64,000 nucleotides of DNA from assembly GCF_001432305.1 (NCBI RefSeq), contig NZ_KQ483358.1:244203-308202 (forward strand). Direction: 5' to 3'. The translations under genes and the position numbers were made by a program. This stretch comes from Curvibacter sp. PAE-UM. GTDB taxonomy: Bacteria; Pseudomonadota; Gammaproteobacteria; Burkholderiales; Burkholderiaceae_C. Within the stretch, counting starts at the first letter, position 1. Each line of letters opens with the position of its first letter. Below are positions 21,724 through 30,062 of the stretch, piece by piece. Below the pieces are notes generated by a model that did not search any database, was not told the DNA's origin, and was given only the letters and a program-made list of their open reading frames with translations.

Positions 21724-22869
21724 TCACCAGTTTCCAGCCATGTCCGCAATCAGCCCCACGACACGCTCTTGCTGTGCCGGAGTCAACCCAAGCCACAGGG
21801 GCAGGCGGATCAAACGCTCCGACTGGCGGTCCGTCATCTGCATGCTGCCGTGCACACGGCCATAGCGCTGGCCGGCCGGCGATGAATGCAGCGGCACATA
21901 ATGGAACACGGCGTTGACGCCATTGTTCTTGAGCGTTTCCAGGACCTGCTGGCGATTGATACCGTCGCGCAAAAGGATGTAATACATGTGCGCGTTATGC
22001 TGGCACTCCTTGGGCACCACGGGCCGGCGCAACACACCTCTGGCCTCAAGCGGCGCCAGCAACTGGTGATATCGCTCCCATGCTTCGAGCCGCATCCTGG
22101 TGATGTTTTGCGCCTCCTGCAGTTGCGCCCACAGAAACGCCGCAATCAGCTCCCCAGGAAGGAAAGACGAGCCCACCTCCTGCCAGGTGTACTTGTCCAC
22201 CTCGCCGCGGAAGAATCGGCTGCGATCCGTCCCCTTCTCACGAATGATCTCGGCGCGCAAAGTCAGCGCAGGGTCGTTGACCAGGAGGGCCCCACCTTCG
22301 CCAGAAATCACATTCTTGGTTTCGTGGAAACTGTAGGCGCCCAGATCGCCAATGCTGCCCAGCGCCCGCCCCTTGTAAGTAGACATCACGCCCTGGGCTG
22401 CATCTTCCACCACCTTGAGGCCGTGGCGGCGGGCGATGTCCATGATCGTGTCCATCTCGCAGGCCACACCGGCATAGTGCACCGGGGCGATGGCCTTGGT
22501 CCGCGGGGTGATGGCGGCCTCGATCAAACGCTCATCAAGGTTGAGGGTGTCCTCCCGAATATCCACGAACACCGGTACGCCACCACGCAAGACAAAAGCG
22601 TTGGCGGTGGAGACGAAGGTGTACGAAGGCATGATGACTTCGTCGCCCGGCTGGATATCTGCCAGCAAGGCCCCCATCTCCAATGCGGCCGTGCATGAAT
22701 GCGTCAGCAGCGCCGTGGGGACTCCGGCATGCTCTTCAAGCCACTTGTGGCAGCGCTTGGTGAAAGGCCCGTCACCCGAGAGCATGGCGCCCGCTTCGGC
22801 CTGCTTGATGTAATCAAGTTCCTTGCCCGTCATGTAAGGGCGATTAAAAGGAATCCTCTCGTGCTGCAT
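21724..22869 (-). CDS. wecE: dTDP-4-amino-4,6-dideoxygalactose transaminase WecE/RffA
   Basis: PLP aminotransferase (DegT/DnrJ/EryC1/StrS), 381 residues. It reads like E. coli WecE throughout: IPFNRPYMTGKELDYI, LTHSCTAALEMGALL, GDEVIMPSYTFVSTANAFVL, VPVHYAGVACEMDTIM, the PLP lysine in SFHETKN and FFRGEVDKYTWQEVGSS. It converts dTDP-4-keto-6-deoxyglucose (made by RfbA/RfbB of the same locus) to dTDP-Fuc4N. A partner acyltransferase may be the LbetaH protein at 25133. Confidence 0.9.
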   Translation of the reverse strand: MQHERIPFNRPYMTGKELDYIKQAEAGAMLSGDGPFTKRCHKWLEEHAGVPTALLTHSCTAALEMGALLADIQPGDEVIMPSYTFVSTANAFVLRGGVPVFVDIREDTLNLDERLIEAAITPRTKAIAPVHYAGVACEMDTIMDIARRHGLKVVEDAAQGVMSTYKGRALGSIGDLGAYSFHETKNVISGEGGALLVNDPALTLRAEIIREKGTDRSRFFRGEVDKYTWQEVGSSFLPGELIAAFLWAQLQEAQNITRMRLEAWERYHQLLAPLEARGVLRRPVVPKECQHNAHMYYILLRDGINRQQVLETLKNNGVNAVFHYVPLHSSPAGQRYGRVHGSMQMTDRQSERLIRLPLWLGLTPAQQERVVGLIADMAGNW

Positions 22870-22922
22870 TCACACTCTCCAAATATTGACTCGCCAATGT
22901 GACCAGCCTTGACCGATGACCA

Positions 22923-23792
22923 TCAGGCTTTTTGCGCCACCAGCAGACGCGAGCCGCCGACCGGGAAATTCGCCCCCAGCTTGATCATGCCGCGCTCAAG
23001 GGCCATGACCCGATAAAACGCCGCATTCATCCAGGCCGGAATCTTGAACTCATCGGTTGGATCAAAAGGCGTATGCTTCTTCTTCGAATTCAATCTCGAG
23101 ATCAGCATCAAAGGCAGCAGCAATGATACGAACGACGTGCTGCGCAACAGATTGAACCCCGCTGCCCGGATTTTTTCATGAAGCTCCGCCGCCGAATAGC
23201 GACGCTCGTGTCGCGCATAGTCATCCGAAGGGCTCCACAGCCACGCGTGCTGTGGCACAGTAAGCAACAGGTGCCCCCCCGGCTTCAAGGCCTTGTAGGC
23301 CTGCGCCAGTACCGATTCATCTTCCCTGATGTGCTCAACCACATCGAAGGCCCCCACCACATCAAACTCTTCGCTGAATGGAATGCGGCGCGCATCCATC
23401 TGCATGAAAGTTGCAGATGGCACACGTTCCGCCGCGAATCCCAGACCAGCGGTGAAGATTTCACTGGCGTTCAGAACAGCATCGGGGAACCGGCGCGCGA
23501 CACCAGCCAGAACATACCCTGTGCCGCAACCGATTTCCAGATAAGAGCCGAACCCCTTGCAATACTTCTCCAGCGCCCAAAGGATCAACTCGTTCCTTGC
23601 CCTGAACCAGAAATTGGCCTCTTCAAGCCCGGCCAATACAGGGAAGTAAGTCGCATCGAACCCCCCACCTTCGTGCGCCAACTCTGGTGCATAGGCGATG
23701 AAACCATCGGCCGTCGCCGTAGTTAGGCCGCACGTCGGACAAACCGACTTATCGCTGGGGTACCGCGCATTACATGCAAGGCAGTGCTTCAT
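22923..23792 (-). CDS. class I SAM methyltransferase with N-terminal zinc ribbon
   Basis: 289 residues. Residues 1-25 hold two CxxC pairs (CLACNARYPSDKSVCPTCG), a zinc ribbon. SAM-binding motif I is YLEIGCGTGYVLAG near residue 83; FDVVGAFDVVEHI is motif II. The ATG overlaps the GtrA stop as ATGA. Last of five overlapping genes (26418 to 22923). Probably methylates the glycan or its lipid-linked precursor; the substrate is unknown. Confidence 0.8.
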   Translation of the reverse strand: MKHCLACNARYPSDKSVCPTCGLTTATADGFIAYAPELAHEGGGFDATYFPVLAGLEEANFWFRARNELILWALEKYCKGFGSYLEIGCGTGYVLAGVARRFPDAVLNASEIFTAGLGFAAERVPSATFMQMDARRIPFSEEFDVVGAFDVVEHIREDESVLAQAYKALKPGGHLLLTVPQHAWLWSPSDDYARHERRYSAAELHEKIRAAGFNLLRSTSFVSLLLPLMLISRLNSKKKHTPFDPTDEFKIPAWMNAAFYRVMALERGMIKLGANFPVGGSRLLVAQKA

Positions 23793-24220
23793 GAATTACC
23801 TGTCTTGTTTTGATCCGTGTTCACAAACACAAAATGCTTGAAAGCGAGGAAAAGGAATACAGCGACAACACAAATGCCGAGCGCTTGGGCCAATTGGTGT
23901 GGATAACCGAGCGCATCAACCATGATCACCTGGATCGACAGGTTAATGAAATAGCCAAGGCTGTGTGCTATCACATACCGCCCACCCACCCCTAATAGCG
24001 CCCCTTGCTGCCCAAATGTGTAACGTCGGTTCCCCAGGAAACTAACGGTCGCGCCAACACCATACAGCAGCGTCATCGCGATTTTGGGGCTCATCCCCAG
24101 GTAGGTTAGCAGTAGATATACAAGATACCCCGCCGCATTACTGGCCACACCAACGGCTGCATAGCGCAACAGTTGAGAAACCGTCCCGTTTCGCGCCGGC
24201 GAGATGCTGGGGTCAGCCAT
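23789..24220 (-). CDS. GtrA-family membrane protein (putative polyprenyl-P-sugar flippase)
   Basis: 143 residues, four membrane segments. LLRYAAVGVASNAAGYLVYLL and GNRRYTFG are the GtrA signature; GtrA proteins are thought to flip polyprenyl-phosphate-linked sugars. Start at 24218-24220 (MADPSISPARNG) overlaps the preceding gene by 8 bp. It works in known systems with a GtrB/ArnC-type transferase, which is present at 28308, and a GT-C enzyme, candidate at 20135. Confidence 0.85.
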   Translation of the reverse strand: MADPSISPARNGTVSQLLRYAAVGVASNAAGYLVYLLLTYLGMSPKIAMTLLYGVGATVSFLGNRRYTFGQQGALLGVGGRYVIAHSLGYFINLSIQVIMVDALGYPHQLAQALGICVVAVFLFLAFKHFVFVNTDQNKTGNS

Positions 24221-25136
24221 TGACCAGGGCCGCCAGCCCAAAACCGGTTTTCCCGTAGCTGTTTCCGTTGTACAGCATGTAGCGCTGCCCCCCATGATCG
24301 AACACGAAAGGGTATTCGATCATTTCCGAATCCCATCCCGCGGTGGACACATCAATGCCGGCATCCTCCAACGCAAGTCGCCAACTCAGCCCGTCTGGGC
24401 TCACGGCATAGCCGATTCGATACTTGCTTCCTATAGCCCCTCGATAGGAGAACCACATCTCGTAATTGCCACTTGCATCGCGCGCAACCGTTGGGCGAGA
24501 GAATGCTTGGGCACGCCCCAACTCATAAGGGACGGCCAGCCCTTCCCGCCGCCATTCCAGCCCATCATCCGAGGTCGCATAGTTGATGGCATGGAGCATT
24601 TCCCCATTGCCAGCGTCCCATGTTCTGGTCGACCCGTACCACATGATGTAGCCTCCCTCGCGGTCTTTGCAGACCCAAGGGTAGGAAAGACTGATCGGAT
24701 CCGTAGAGTCCGAGGCCATAAATGGAACTTCATTGTCAAGCCGCAGGCCTAAATCTGCACCGACTACCAGCCGCCCGACATCGCCGCGGAAGTGTGCATC
24801 GGGCGGCGTCTGCCACCCCATGAAGAGCATGTACCGCACCCCTCCGACCGAATAACAGCTACCAATGCTCACGCCATCGGCATAGAAGCTTCCTGCAGGG
24901 CCGTATTCGAAAACCGGCTCCATGTGTTCCCGTAGCACACGTCTCTTGACGATATCAACGTCCACCGCCCCGACGGATGACTTGTTTGATGCATCGCGGC
25001 CACAGTAGAAAATCCGATAGACATCGCCATGCATCAGCACCGGCAAAGGATTCGCCGCATGCGTCAACAGCTTGCGGTGTCTTCCTGTTTCTGCCGGACA
25101 GTACAGCCGACCCAGCTTCTCCCAATACCGACTCAT
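24213..25136 (-). CDS. five-bladed beta-propeller protein, glycoside-hydrolase-like
   Basis: 307 residues, no signal peptide. Five similar strands recur about every 60 residues: YRIFYCG (40-46), RYMLFMG (101-107), GYIMWYG (162-168), NYEMWFS (224-230) and RYMLYNG (285-291). This is the blade pattern of GH43/GH32/GH130-like propellers. It lies inside the overlapping five-gene set between an acyltransferase and GtrA, an odd place for a hydrolase; it might act on a nucleotide- or lipid-linked sugar, or bind it. No precise family recognised. Confidence 0.65.
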   Translation of the reverse strand: MSRYWEKLGRLYCPAETGRHRKLLTHAANPLPVLMHGDVYRIFYCGRDASNKSSVGAVDVDIVKRRVLREHMEPVFEYGPAGSFYADGVSIGSCYSVGGVRYMLFMGWQTPPDAHFRGDVGRLVVGADLGLRLDNEVPFMASDSTDPISLSYPWVCKDREGGYIMWYGSTRTWDAGNGEMLHAINYATSDDGLEWRREGLAVPYELGRAQAFSRPTVARDASGNYEMWFSYRGAIGSKYRIGYAVSPDGLSWRLALEDAGIDVSTAGWDSEMIEYPFVFDHGGQRYMLYNGNSYGKTGFGLAALVNG

Positions 25137-25798
25137 ATTCCGCGCAACCTCGAACTTGGCACCTTCGATCGAAGAGTGGATTCACCCATGTACACCCCTT
25201 CCGGCTCGGCATCAGCCAACAGCAATGCACCAGCCCCGATAACACACCGATCCCCCACCTTCACGTGGTCTCGGAGGGTTGCATTCACACCAATAAAACA
25301 TTGCTCACCGATCTCCACCCCACCCGAAACGACCACGTGCGACGCGAGGAAGCAATGGTCCTTGATCGTAGAGTGGTGGCCGATGTGGTTGCCACTCCAA
25401 AGCGTCACGTTGTTGCCGATGGTGACAAAAGGCTGGATCGTGTTGTCTTCCAAGATGAAGCAGTTTTCGCCTATGCGCCCTTGGTTCAGGACTGTCGCCT
25501 TTTCGCTCACGTAACTCGCCAGCCGGTACCCACATGCCTTTGCGGCCAGATATTTTTCCTTGCGCACCAAGTTGAGCTTTGAATAGCTGAGCGCAACGAA
25601 GAGGTCATGCCTGTCTGGCGGATATAGCTGGGCAACATCCTCGAAAGCCACCACCGGCCTTCCGCAGAACGTCGCCTCCTTCAAGTAGGCAGCATCGACA
25701 GCAAAGGCTGCGACTGCATGCTCGGCCCCCCGACTGAAATAGAAATGTGCGAGCTCTGCTATATCACCCGCACCAAAGATCACCAGCGACCTATTCAT
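25133..25798 (-). CDS. LbetaH sugar acyltransferase (PglD/VioB/NeuD-like)
   Basis: 221 residues. N-terminal Rossmann-like part (SLVIFGAGDIAELAHFYF), then a hexapeptide-repeat left-handed helix from about residue 95 (IGENCFILEDNTIQPFVTIG, then VTLWSGNHIGHHSTI with the likely catalytic His). Members N-acylate nucleotide-linked amino sugars. Given WecE nearby, dTDP-Fuc4N or a similar 4-amino sugar is the best guess. Its ATG overlaps the previous stop (ATGA), as does its stop with the next gene. Confidence 0.8.
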   Translation of the reverse strand: MNRSLVIFGAGDIAELAHFYFSRGAEHAVAAFAVDAAYLKEATFCGRPVVAFEDVAQLYPPDRHDLFVALSYSKLNLVRKEKYLAAKACGYRLASYVSEKATVLNQGRIGENCFILEDNTIQPFVTIGNNVTLWSGNHIGHHSTIKDHCFLASHVVVSGGVEIGEQCFIGVNATLRDHVKVGDRCVIGAGALLLADAEPEGVYMGESTLRSKVPSSRLRGI

Positions 25799-26418
25799 GG
25801 CTGCTTCCTGACAAGGATCGTGAACTCATAAAGGTCGTAATCATGCAGGAGCGCCACGTTACGTGAATAGTGCCGCTTGCAGTAGTCGAATACTGCGCAC
25901 GGATCTGCGTAGTACAGATAGTCCCGCATCTTGTCAGCATCTGAATACGAAGTCAGGCAGTTGAACGCGAACCCCTTCATACTTGTCCGATCAAGTACGT
26001 CTAGCGTCGTCCGCAAATACGTTTGCCAGTCGGGATCAGATCGCCCCAGCCGGACATTGAAGATTCCACTGGCAATCCCGAAATCCGCCATTTGGTCGGG
26101 AACTGCCGCGCATACAAATCGAGCGTTATCTGCAGCCTCGTATCGACGTTTTGCTGCTGTCACCATGTCGCCAGATACATCGAGACCCGTATAGCGAACA
26201 TTTTTGTATTTCTTGAGCAAATACGCGAAATAAGCGCCATAGCCACAACCCAGGTCATTGACCGAGATGGACTCGGATCCCGCAAGGATTTTCGACAACT
26301 GATCAAAACGCAGCGTCTGGCTCTCCTCGCCGTTCCAGTCCACCCCATGAGGTGTTTCGCCATGCTCTGCGAGCTTCGCCGAGTAATAGCTGGCAACCTC
26401 GGTCAATATGTCGGTCAT
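25795..26418 (-). CDS. class I SAM methyltransferase
   Basis: 207 residues from ATG 26416-26418 (MTDILTEVASYYSAKL). Motif I is VNDLGCGYGAYFAYLL, followed by YTGLDVSGDMV (motif with the ribose-binding Asp). Opens the set of five overlapping genes in the low-GC part of the locus. Substrate unknown, presumably a sugar of the glycan. A longer frame to 26475 has no ribosome-binding site. Confidence 0.75.
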   Translation of the reverse strand: MTDILTEVASYYSAKLAEHGETPHGVDWNGEESQTLRFDQLSKILAGSESISVNDLGCGYGAYFAYLLKKYKNVRYTGLDVSGDMVTAAKRRYEAADNARFVCAAVPDQMADFGIASGIFNVRLGRSDPDWQTYLRTTLDVLDRTSMKGFAFNCLTSYSDADKMRDYLYYADPCAVFDYCKRHYSRNVALLHDYDLYEFTILVRKQP

Positions 26419-26526
26419 TTTCCCCGCCTCTTTACTTCTGGCTACCAGGCAATTGCGACTGGTCGGGCCAAGCATCGATTATCAGGCGATGCGACTCACA
26501 GACTATTCCCCAACGCATTCCGACAA

Positions 26527-27510
26527 CTAGAGCGCGGAACGCAAAATATCTTCCAGCACCTGATGCGCCGATATATTCAATTCCCGCGCCTTGGCATACA
26601 CCTTGGCCTTCGTTTCAGCCGAGACTCCCTCCAATTGCCCGAAATATCTGGTGCGCGCTGTGCCACCTCTTGTGCCTTTATGCGGGATGTCGATATTCAT
26701 ATAAGGAAAACCTTCCCCCGACGTAAAGCCGATGACGTAAAAGCAATTCCCAAGTATGTAGGTGAGCTGAACATCTAGAGCGCCATGCGGAAGCAAGTCC
26801 ATCGGCGGCTCCGCAGCCCAAAGCTTGTTATTGCATACCGCCACATCAAAGTATTGCGTTTTTCTCAAATGTGCAGCCACGCCCTCATCACCAAAGACGA
26901 CCTTGCCTCCTTTTTTGCACACTCGATCAAGCTCAGCTATGGCTTTTTTGGTGTCGCCAAACAAATTGATCCCACCGAAATGGAACACAGCATCAAAGTA
27001 TCCGGATGCGTATGGAAGACAGTTCGCATTCGAAATCGTAAACAGCGTGTTCGGTTGCGTATTATTTTTGGCCGACTCCAAAACCATTGCCTTGCTGATG
27101 TCTTGGGCGTGGACCTCACCACCCAATCCAACGGCTTTGCTCACAATGGGGATGTCCTCACCCAGACCGCAGCCGGTTATCAAGACTTTCATGCCCGCAG
27201 ACAACTTCAGATGAGAGAGTATCTCGACACGAAACTCTTGCTCTTGCACATTAAATGTCTGAAACAGCCAATCAAGAAAATTTCTGTATATCTCAACCGA
27301 ATTGGCTGAGTTGTACATCTGAAGATTTGATCGATCGTATTCACTGGTTACATAAGGCTCAATAAAATCAACCACATTCGACTTCGCCGCAGCAAATCTG
27401 AAAATATTGTTTTGCGTGTCTTTTAAGCCCTCTTGACACAAATCCAGCGACAACAATGCATCGGGCGTCGCCAATGCCTGATAAAGGTGTGCATTCATAC
27501 GTTCAGCCAT
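26527..27510 (-). CDS. SAM methyltransferase with unassigned C-terminal region
   Basis: 327 residues. Residues about 105-215 form a methyltransferase core (MKVLITGCGLGEDIPIV, then FDAVFHFGGINLF). The last 100 residues (with FPYMNIDIPHKGTRGG and RYFGQLEGVS) belong to no domain I can name. An AGGGAG site precedes the ATG at 27508-27510. It overlaps the PhyH gene by 8 bp, so the two probably act in sequence on one substrate. Visibly more A/T than the flanking backbone. Confidence 0.7.
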   Translation of the reverse strand: MAERMNAHLYQALATPDALLSLDLCQEGLKDTQNNIFRFAAAKSNVVDFIEPYVTSEYDRSNLQMYNSANSVEIYRNFLDWLFQTFNVQEQEFRVEILSHLKLSAGMKVLITGCGLGEDIPIVSKAVGLGGEVHAQDISKAMVLESAKNNTQPNTLFTISNANCLPYASGYFDAVFHFGGINLFGDTKKAIAELDRVCKKGGKVVFGDEGVAAHLRKTQYFDVAVCNNKLWAAEPPMDLLPHGALDVQLTYILGNCFYVIGFTSGEGFPYMNIDIPHKGTRGGTARTRYFGQLEGVSAETKAKVYAKARELNISAHQVLEDILRSAL

Positions 27511-28333
27511 TTTTCTTTTTCTCCCTTGAAATCAAATAATCCCCGACAGATGCAGGCATTTGATAATTAAATCCCAGCATCTCGCGCTCTTCGTTGGTTA
27601 GCCCATCGACGCCGATGCTCTTGGTCAGATCAATCTGTTGCTTGAAATAGGGAATCATATACGCATGATTAATCGCACGTCGCTCCAATGCGGTCTTGTT
27701 GCGCCCACCACTGTGAAACACCATGCAATCCATGATGATGAACTGCCCCGCCTTCGCCTCCACTTGTACCGCGTTTTTCTGTAGATATTTTTGCGACGGA
27801 AACGCAATTGCCTTGTGGGACGCCGGCAACACGAAAGTAGAACCATTCTCGATCGTGAAGTCATCCACACAAAACAAGGCATTTACCGCCAGCGGGCTGC
27901 TGGAAACATAGTGTTGATAGGGCAAATCCCTGTGCCAAGCACCTTGGTTGTAGGTCTCTCCTGGCGGATTGATTACACCGTTTTGCTGGTTCAGAACGAA
28001 CTTGCCAATAATCAACATTTCCAGCACGGCAAGAAGATTCGGATTGGTTGCCAGCCGCAGGAAGGTAGCGCCGCCATGCGTCAACAACGCGCGTACCGTA
28101 TGAAACTCCTTGAGACCTTTCAGTCGCGCCTCGCCCCACTCTTGCACATAGGCGCCACGAACTCGATCAAACTCATTCGATATCTCTTGGATCTGAATTG
28201 TCGTGTAGCCTGAGTCGAGAATGGCGTAGCCAAGTCGCCGAACCTGCTCGGCCACTTCGTCCAACTCCGACTCAAATCGGTCCTGACGAAGAACGCCGTA
28301 TGTCGCTTCAGGAATGCTGTTGAATCCACTCAT
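27503..28333 (-). CDS. phytanoyl-CoA dioxygenase (PhyH) family Fe(II)/2-oxoglutarate oxygenase
   Basis: 276 residues. The iron ligands are intact: H134 and D136 in AWHRDLPY, H207 in MVFHSGG, with Arg 218/219 for 2-oxoglutarate. Such enzymes hydroxylate C-H bonds. Start at 28333 ([11 protein letters not shown]) is set by AAGGAG eight bases upstream; it overlaps the preceding glycosyltransferase gene by 26 bp. A dioxygenase in an O-glycan locus is unusual; hydroxylation of a sugar or acyl substituent is a guess. Confidence 0.8.
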   Translation of the reverse strand: MSGFNSIPEATYGVLRQDRFESELDEVAEQVRRLGYAILDSGYTTIQIQEISNEFDRVRGAYVQEWGEARLKGLKEFHTVRALLTHGGATFLRLATNPNLLAVLEMLIIGKFVLNQQNGVINPPGETYNQGAWHRDLPYQHYVSSSPLAVNALFCVDDFTIENGSTFVLPASHKAIAFPSQKYLQKNAVQVEAKAGQFIIMDCMVFHSGGRNKTALERRAINHAYMIPYFKQQIDLTKSIGVDGLTNEEREMLGFNYQMPASVGDYLISREKKKNG

Positions 28334-29273
28334 CTGCACTTCTCCTTACCGAAGTATTTCCATACACCTGCCTCACGATGACATAAGGACGACTCTTAAC
28401 CTCTGAGAATATTTTGGATATATATATTCCCTGCACGCCAACGAAAAATATTATCAAGCCTGAAAAAAGCCAGATAGAAGCGATGATTGACGTGTACCCA
28501 TCCGGCGGGGTTGAGACAAAAAAATACAGAAAAGCAAGATAGCCGATAAACAATGCAGCAGAGGCAGAGATCAGCAAGCCAACATAGAAGGTGAACACCA
28601 AAGGCAAGCTGCTGAAGGATGTCACCGCATTGACGAGATGGCTGAATTTTTTTGACAGCGTATAGGTCGTCGGACTGGTCGCGTACTTGCGGACTATTTG
28701 GCGCGATTGCTTGTAGCCGGTGATGACCCATAGTCCACCAATGTTGAGTTCTCTTTCCCGGTGCGACACCAATGCACGCACATAGCGCCGACTCATCAAG
28801 CGTGCCGTAACGATATTGTCCGGCTGATTGATGCCCGTCAGGACACGGAAAAGTTTGTAGAAGAGGTTCCCAGTGACTCTCTCTCCTACACCACCCTTGC
28901 GTCTGGCCTGCACGCCATAAACCACATCGCTAGACTCCTGCCGCATCTGCTCATCAAATGAAATCAGCCACTCCGGCTCCTCTTCCAGATCACTGTCGAT
29001 CAGAAAAACATGCTCTCCACTTGCAGCCGCCAAGCCGGTCATCATGGCCTTGTGGTGCCCGAAGTTGCGCGACAAATCAATCAGGACCACATGGCCATCG
29101 GCTTCTGTCAACTGCACCGCCAGCTCCAGGCTGTTGTCCGGTGAGCCGTCATTGACCAGCACGATCTCGTAATCATCCCCGGCGAACTGCCTGGCCACCG
29201 CGGTAGCGCGCTGATGGAACTCAGCGATATAGGGCGCGGATTGATACAGCGTTGCGACAATAGAGAGTTTCAT
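28308..29273 (-). CDS. ArnC/GtrB-like polyprenyl-phosphate glycosyltransferase (GT2)
   Basis: 321 residues. GT-A domain with [11 protein letters not shown] and the DxD region [14 protein letters not shown], then two C-terminal membrane helices (about 225-250 and 265-290), the ArnC/GtrB/DPM1 layout. These transfer a sugar from a nucleotide donor to undecaprenyl phosphate at the cytoplasmic face. Precedes PhyH (overlap) and follows WbqC (ATGA overlap). Donor sugar unknown. Confidence 0.85.
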   Translation of the reverse strand: MKLSIVATLYQSAPYIAEFHQRATAVARQFAGDDYEIVLVNDGSPDNSLELAVQLTEADGHVVLIDLSRNFGHHKAMMTGLAAASGEHVFLIDSDLEEEPEWLISFDEQMRQESSDVVYGVQARRKGGVGERVTGNLFYKLFRVLTGINQPDNIVTARLMSRRYVRALVSHRERELNIGGLWVITGYKQSRQIVRKYATSPTTYTLSKKFSHLVNAVTSFSSLPLVFTFYVGLLISASAALFIGYLAFLYFFVSTPPDGYTSIIASIWLFSGLIIFFVGVQGIYISKIFSEVKSRPYVIVRQVYGNTSVRRSADEWIQQHS

Positions 29274-29965
29274 GCCTGCACATACCTCATATAACGGTGC
29301 GCCTCTTTCCCGCAGTTGAACAGCAGATCGAGGATGGTCACCCCGTGGCTGAATTCACCCCACAGTTGCGGATACTCGGGATATCCAGCGTAGTCAAACC
29401 ATGTCAGCTGGATACCCGCATCCTGAAACACCTTAGGATCGATGTAATCCCGGGCGGCAGGGCCTGAAATATATTCCGTCCCGCCGGCCTGGGCACACAG
29501 GCCGGCCAGGCGCTCGGTCTTGCCTTCCTGAAGAGTGTAGTCCCAGGAGTTCGTGATCCTGGTCCCGATCCCAAGATAGGAGCAGATGGCTTCCAGGAAG
29601 GTGCGGTTGAGGGGCGACAGGTGGGTATAGGGCGCGCCGGCGTACAGCGGCTCCAGCCAGGCCGCGATCTCGGCGAAATGCGGCGCGCGCCGATAGTTCT
29701 GGGCCAGGGCCTTCCAGTGGTCCGCCGCCCAGGCCGTGCCGTCCACTTCCGTCTCGCGGATGGTCTGGTTGTATTTGCCCTTGACCAGAACGGGAATCGT
29801 CAGCCATTGCACGCCTTGCGGCGTCTTGATCTGGTTGCGATTGCGCCAGTCACGGCGCGTGTATTGCATGTCGTCGAAAAGGATGAACTCATCGACCGCC
29901 GCAATCATGTCGAAGTAGCCCTTCCACGGTATGTAGTTGGACTGGAGAATGGCGACTTTTTTCAT
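29270..29965 (-). CDS. WbqC-family protein
   Basis: 231 residues from ATG 29963-29965, with GGAGG seven bases upstream. The start [19 protein letters not shown] and the segment [17 protein letters not shown] are the WbqC signature. WbqC proteins occur in O-antigen clusters and resemble enzymes using activated sugars or acyl groups, but their reaction is not established. Its stop overlaps the ArnC/GtrB-like start. Confidence 0.85.
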   Translation of the reverse strand: MKKVAILQSNYIPWKGYFDMIAAVDEFILFDDMQYTRRDWRNRNQIKTPQGVQWLTIPVLVKGKYNQTIRETEVDGTAWAADHWKALAQNYRRAPHFAEIAAWLEPLYAGAPYTHLSPLNRTFLEAICSYLGIGTRITNSWDYTLQEGKTERLAGLCAQAGGTEYISGPAARDYIDPKVFQDAGIQLTWFDYAGYPEYPQLWGEFSHGVTILDLLFNCGKEAHRYMRYVQA

Positions 29966-30062
29966 CGACCCGCCTCCTTGGCACCAGCATGGTTGGCGGC
30001 CACCCAGAGTAGCGCCGGCAGGCACCAACCCACCACACATCGATCTCGTGTCGAGACTGTAT

